Origin: an uncultured Verrucomicrobia subdivision 3 bacterium
GTDB taxonomy: Bacteria > Verrucomicrobiota > Verrucomicrobiia > Limisphaerales > UBA11358
NCBI GenBank assembly: GCA_903922735.1
Contig: CAIXUZ010000044.1
Span: forward strand, 1 to 64,000
Direction: 5' to 3'
DNA length: 64,000 nt
The notes under the pieces are model-generated. The model worked only from the letters and a program-made list of their open reading frames with translations, had not been told where the DNA came from and searched no databases. Shown one piece after another: positions 61,598 through 64,000 of the stretch. A program made the translations under genes and the position numbers. Within the stretch, counting starts at the first letter, position 1. Each line of letters opens with the position of its first letter.

Positions 61598-62275
61598 TTA
61601 GGGCTTGGCGCGGGCGGCGGCCCGGATTTGCTCAATGGCCACCGGCGCGGTGCGGTCAAAAGTCGTCGACGGCAGTTCTTGATTCACGATTTGTTCGCTA
61701 AACTGGATGTCCGTGTAGTCGCCGCCGTTTTCGCGCAGCACCACGCGCCGGGTGCCTTTCAAGTCGGCGGCCAGATGCACCTCGATGGCCGCCATCATTT
61801 TCCGCATGGACTCGTTTTTGGGGACGAGGGTGATGACGATGGCGTCGGCGGCGTTGGTGACGGTGGCGGTATAGCTGCGCTGGTCGCTGGCAAATCGACC
61901 ATCCATCACACTGGCGATTTGGGAAACGATATTTTGCAACGCGTCGCCGAGGCCGAGGTCCAGCTTCTTCCATTTCTCGTCCGCCCATTCGAACTGCGCC
62001 ACGCCGGAACCGTCCGAAACCAAGATGGATTTATAGGGCGCCGTCGTTTCCCAGCGGATATGGCCGGGCTTTTGAAAACAGAGAAACCCCTCCGAGCGCA
62101 GCGGCTCATTGAAGAGCGACAGATGCCGCTCCTGCACGAACCGCGTGAAAATCGTCCGCGCCTGGCTGGTCGCGCCGCTGATCTGGGCCAGCGAAATCGG
62201 CGCGTTGGTCTGCGCCCGCCCGCCGGTCAAACCCAGCAGCACCGTAAAAAATGTGATGTGAGCAATTCGTTTCAT
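61598..62275 (-). CDS. LolA-like outer-membrane lipid/lipoprotein carrier
   Basis: 225 residues. Signal peptide about 1-21. The LolA fold is indicated by FTRFVQERHLSLFNEPLRSEG and CFQKPGHIRWETTAPYKSILVSDG near 43-90. Dedicated LolA paralogues occur in aryl-polyene clusters and are thought to carry the lipid-like product across the periplasm. Overlaps the deacetylase stop by four bases. Confidence 0.88.
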   Translation of the reverse strand: MKRIAHITFFTVLLGLTGGRAQTNAPISLAQISGATSQARTIFTRFVQERHLSLFNEPLRSEGFLCFQKPGHIRWETTAPYKSILVSDGSGVAQFEWADEKWKKLDLGLGDALQNIVSQIASVMDGRFASDQRSYTATVTNAADAIVITLVPKNESMRKMMAAIEVHLAADLKGTRRVVLRENGGDYTDIQFSEQIVNQELPSTTFDRTAPVAIEQIRAAARAKP

Positions 62276-63057
62276 GTTTCAGCGATCAGTTCATCCACCC
62301 GCCCGCATTGGTAGCCGTCGGCTTCCAATTTGTCCAACAGCAACGTCACCACGGCCAGCAGACGTTCGCGTGGCACCCCGGCGTCGTGCAGGAGGAAAAT
62401 CGCGCCCGGCTGGAGCTTCCGTAGCAACCGCTCGACGATGATTTCCGGCGGGTCGTTCCGGCGATCCAGTCCGCGCGCCGTGTAGCCGATGACTTTCAGG
62501 TTGAGTTCGTCGGTTACGCGGAAGATGCGTGGATTCGTCAGGCCCACCGGCGGGCGGAAATATTCCGGGGCGCGTCCGGACGCCTGCAGGATTTCAGCCT
62601 GCGCCTGGGTCAGATCTTCGCGCAGCCGCGAGATGGAGAAAATGTTGGTCGCCGGGCTGTGCTGAAACGTGTGATTTTCAATCCGGTGGCCTTCCGCCGC
62701 CATGCGCTTCACCAGTTCCGATTGCTGAAAAACGCGGTTACCGATGCAGAAAAACGTGGCGCGGACTTTTCGCTGCGCCAGCAGCGCGAGCAGGGCCGGG
62801 GTGTTCTCCGCGTCCGGTCCGTCGTCGAAAGTCAGGGCGACAAATTTCCGCTGGGTCGCCACCGCGCAAATGCTTTCACCAAACATCTGCCATTGCGGAA
62901 ACGATACGCCGAGTCCGATGATTGCTCCAGCCAGTGAGCAAACGCCTGCGAGCCACCAGCAGCGCGCGACGCCACTGGCAAAAGTAGCAATCAACACCGT
63001 CGCGCAAACGGTGGCGACGAGAACCATCTGGTATCTGGTCAGACGCGGATGCAACAC
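62272..63057 (-). CDS. Polysaccharide deacetylase (NodB-type), membrane-anchored
   Basis: 261 residues from GTG 63057, overlapping the ketosynthase-like gene by 19 bases; ATG 63027 is an alternative. Two hydrophobic segments (about 12-30 and 33-52) anchor it. NodB domain: Asp78/Asp79 in TFDDGP, His129 and His133 in IENHTFQHS, FRPPVGL near 166 and LLHDAG near 223. All metal and catalytic positions are present. It may N-deacetylate an amino sugar or de-acylate the product. Confidence 0.85.
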   Translation of the reverse strand: MLHPRLTRYQMVLVATVCATVLIATFASGVARCWWLAGVCSLAGAIIGLGVSFPQWQMFGESICAVATQRKFVALTFDDGPDAENTPALLALLAQRKVRATFFCIGNRVFQQSELVKRMAAEGHRIENHTFQHSPATNIFSISRLREDLTQAQAEILQASGRAPEYFRPPVGLTNPRIFRVTDELNLKVIGYTARGLDRRNDPPEIIVERLLRKLQPGAIFLLHDAGVPRERLLAVVTLLLDKLEADGYQCGRVDELIAET

Positions 63058-64000
63058 ATTCCTTTCGTTCCCGTCGGCGAGAGCGTGAGCAGCACCACGG
63101 CTTTGCAGGCGCGCTCCGCCGCAATTTCTCCGCGCACCAAACCTATCGCGGTAAGAAAGCCAAACGCCGACGCCGAATGATGTTCTCCGCAGACCTGCTG
63201 GTAGGTGTGGAGTAAAACCTCGTGTCCGGCGCGCCGGGAAAACTCCGTCGCCAGCGCACGGTAATATTCAGTCTGCGCGGGAGCACCATTCGCGCCGGTC
63301 AGCAGCAAATCCACTTCGCCCGATGCCATGCCGTCGCGCTCCAGTGTTTCCAGAATCCAGTCAGCTTCAGCCACGGGGTCAGGTTTTTCACTTCGACCAA
63401 TGCGAATGGCAGAGACAAACGCCAGTGGCGACGCCGCAGTTTCCGCGCGGCCGAGCGTAAACAGCGCGCAGCCCTCGCCCGGCAGCGACCGTGGCAAAGT
63501 TTTATTCCACCAGCCCCAGCGGATTCCGGCGGCGAGGTGGTATTGGTTCAACTCGTCCGCCGCACCGACGAGTGCGAGTTCCGCGCGGCCGGATGCCAGT
63601 TCGTTGGCCCCCTGCCAGAGCGCGGTTTCAAAGGCGATTTCGCGCTGCACCGGCGTTGAGTTCAGGCCGGAAAGCTTGAGTTCAATCGCCACCTGCGATG
63701 CCAGCGAGTTGTGGACGGAACTGGTGAACAGAGCCGGGCGCGGGGCGCGCTCATCTTTCAAAATCAGATTTTCCACAAATGCCGCCGTGTCCGTCAGCGA
63801 GCCGAGTCCGGTGCCAATCACCGCGCAGATTCCTTCCGGTGTGGTGCTGGCGAGGAGTTCCGCACCCAGGGCTTTCTTGGCGGCGACCAGCGTCATTTGC
63901 TGGATGCGGCTCAACTTGCGGCGCTTGGCCGGCTCGATGAATTGCTCCGCGCCGAATTCGCCGCAGGCATGAACTTGCGCTTGTGCCGTCGGGGAAATAG
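63039..64000 (-). CDS. Ketosynthase-like protein without active-site Cys (5' end beyond window)
   Basis: Partial: the frame is open to the window end, and the first visible codons (PAKRRKLSRIQQMTLVAA) look like the interior of a ketosynthase N-terminal domain, so more lies upstream. The Ketoacyl-synt_2-like segment SSVHNSLASQVAIELKLSG is followed by TPVQREIAFETALWQ at the place where ketosynthases have TACSS. The catalytic Cys is therefore missing. GAADELN and GEGCALFTLG follow as in KS folds. It is probably a chain-length-factor or regulatory subunit like ApeC-type proteins. First visible gene of the minus operon. Confidence 0.8.
   Translation of the reverse strand, partial: ISPTAQAQVHACGEFGAEQFIEPAKRRKLSRIQQMTLVAAKKALGAELLASTTPEGICAVIGTGLGSLTDTAAFVENLILKDERAPRPALFTSSVHNSLASQVAIELKLSGLNSTPVQREIAFETALWQGANELASGRAELALVGAADELNQYHLAAGIRWGWWNKTLPRSLPGEGCALFTLGRAETAASPLAFVSAIRIGRSEKPDPVAEADWILETLERDGMASGEVDLLLTGANGAPAQTEYYRALATEFSRRAGHEVLLHTYQQVCGEHHSASAFGFLTAIGLVRGEIAAERACKAVVLLTLSPTGTKGMCCIRV

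Overview
The window looks like chromosomal DNA from a Verrucomicrobiota bacterium, probably close to Pedosphaera or Limisphaerales. This is inferred from content: a Gloeo_Verruco-repeat secreted protein, paired sulfatases, very large beta-helix proteins, a TAXI-type receptor, Lys/Ala-rich histone-like proteins, few Shine-Dalgarno sequences, high GC, and short-period tandem repeats between genes. No rRNA, tRNA, CRISPR array or transposase was found.

Layout. 0-9 kb: small membrane proteins, a ParD/PIN toxin-antitoxin module between imperfect direct repeats, and two secreted repeat or beta-helix proteins. 9-16.4 kb: a TAXI receptor with an in-frame amber codon near its N-terminus, a PPC-domain protein, and a Zn/Mn uptake cluster (permease, binding protein, porin, His-rich protein) with no ATPase gene. 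16.6-21.9 kb: a complete MacA-MacB-TolC-type efflux operon led by its own TetR regulator. 22-26.8 kb: VIT1/CCC1 transporter, HU plus histone-like pair with a clear terminator, a glycosyltransferase-methyltransferase fusion and a lipoprotein. 27.4-45.7 kb: a glycan-degradation and envelope region (agarase-like GH, SGNH hydrolase, two sulfatases, beta-helix protein, CE1-like esterase, sialate O-acetylesterase) interspersed with an ABC exporter/pseudopilin operon, MarC, OmpA and TPR proteins. 46-48.2 kb: two small hypotheticals and dinB.

48.5-64 kb is the most notable part: a fatty-acid/polyene-type biosynthetic locus made of two converging, tightly packed operons. The plus operon encodes a B12-type radical SAM enzyme fused to a ketosynthase and a chain-length-factor-like ketosynthase in one 1266-residue protein, then ACP, a GcvT/YgfZ-like protein, a 4HBT thioesterase, ketoreductase, malonyltransferase and a GNAT-aminotransferase fusion. 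The minus operon enters from beyond the window and encodes a Cys-less ketosynthase-like protein, polysaccharide deacetylase, LolA-like carrier, lipoprotein, C45 Ntn-acyltransferase, PlsC-like acyltransferase and FabZ dehydratase. KS, CLF, KR and DH are present without an enoyl reductase, and the envelope genes resemble those of aryl-polyene loci. This suggests an unsaturated acyl chain, modified by radical chemistry and possibly given nitrogen, that ends up in the envelope.

A second theme is genome decay around dinB. At least four, probably five, intergenic segments between 32.6 and 46.7 kb are degraded copies of the 3' end of dinB, all in dinB orientation. Two keep both the reading frame and the dinB stop codon.
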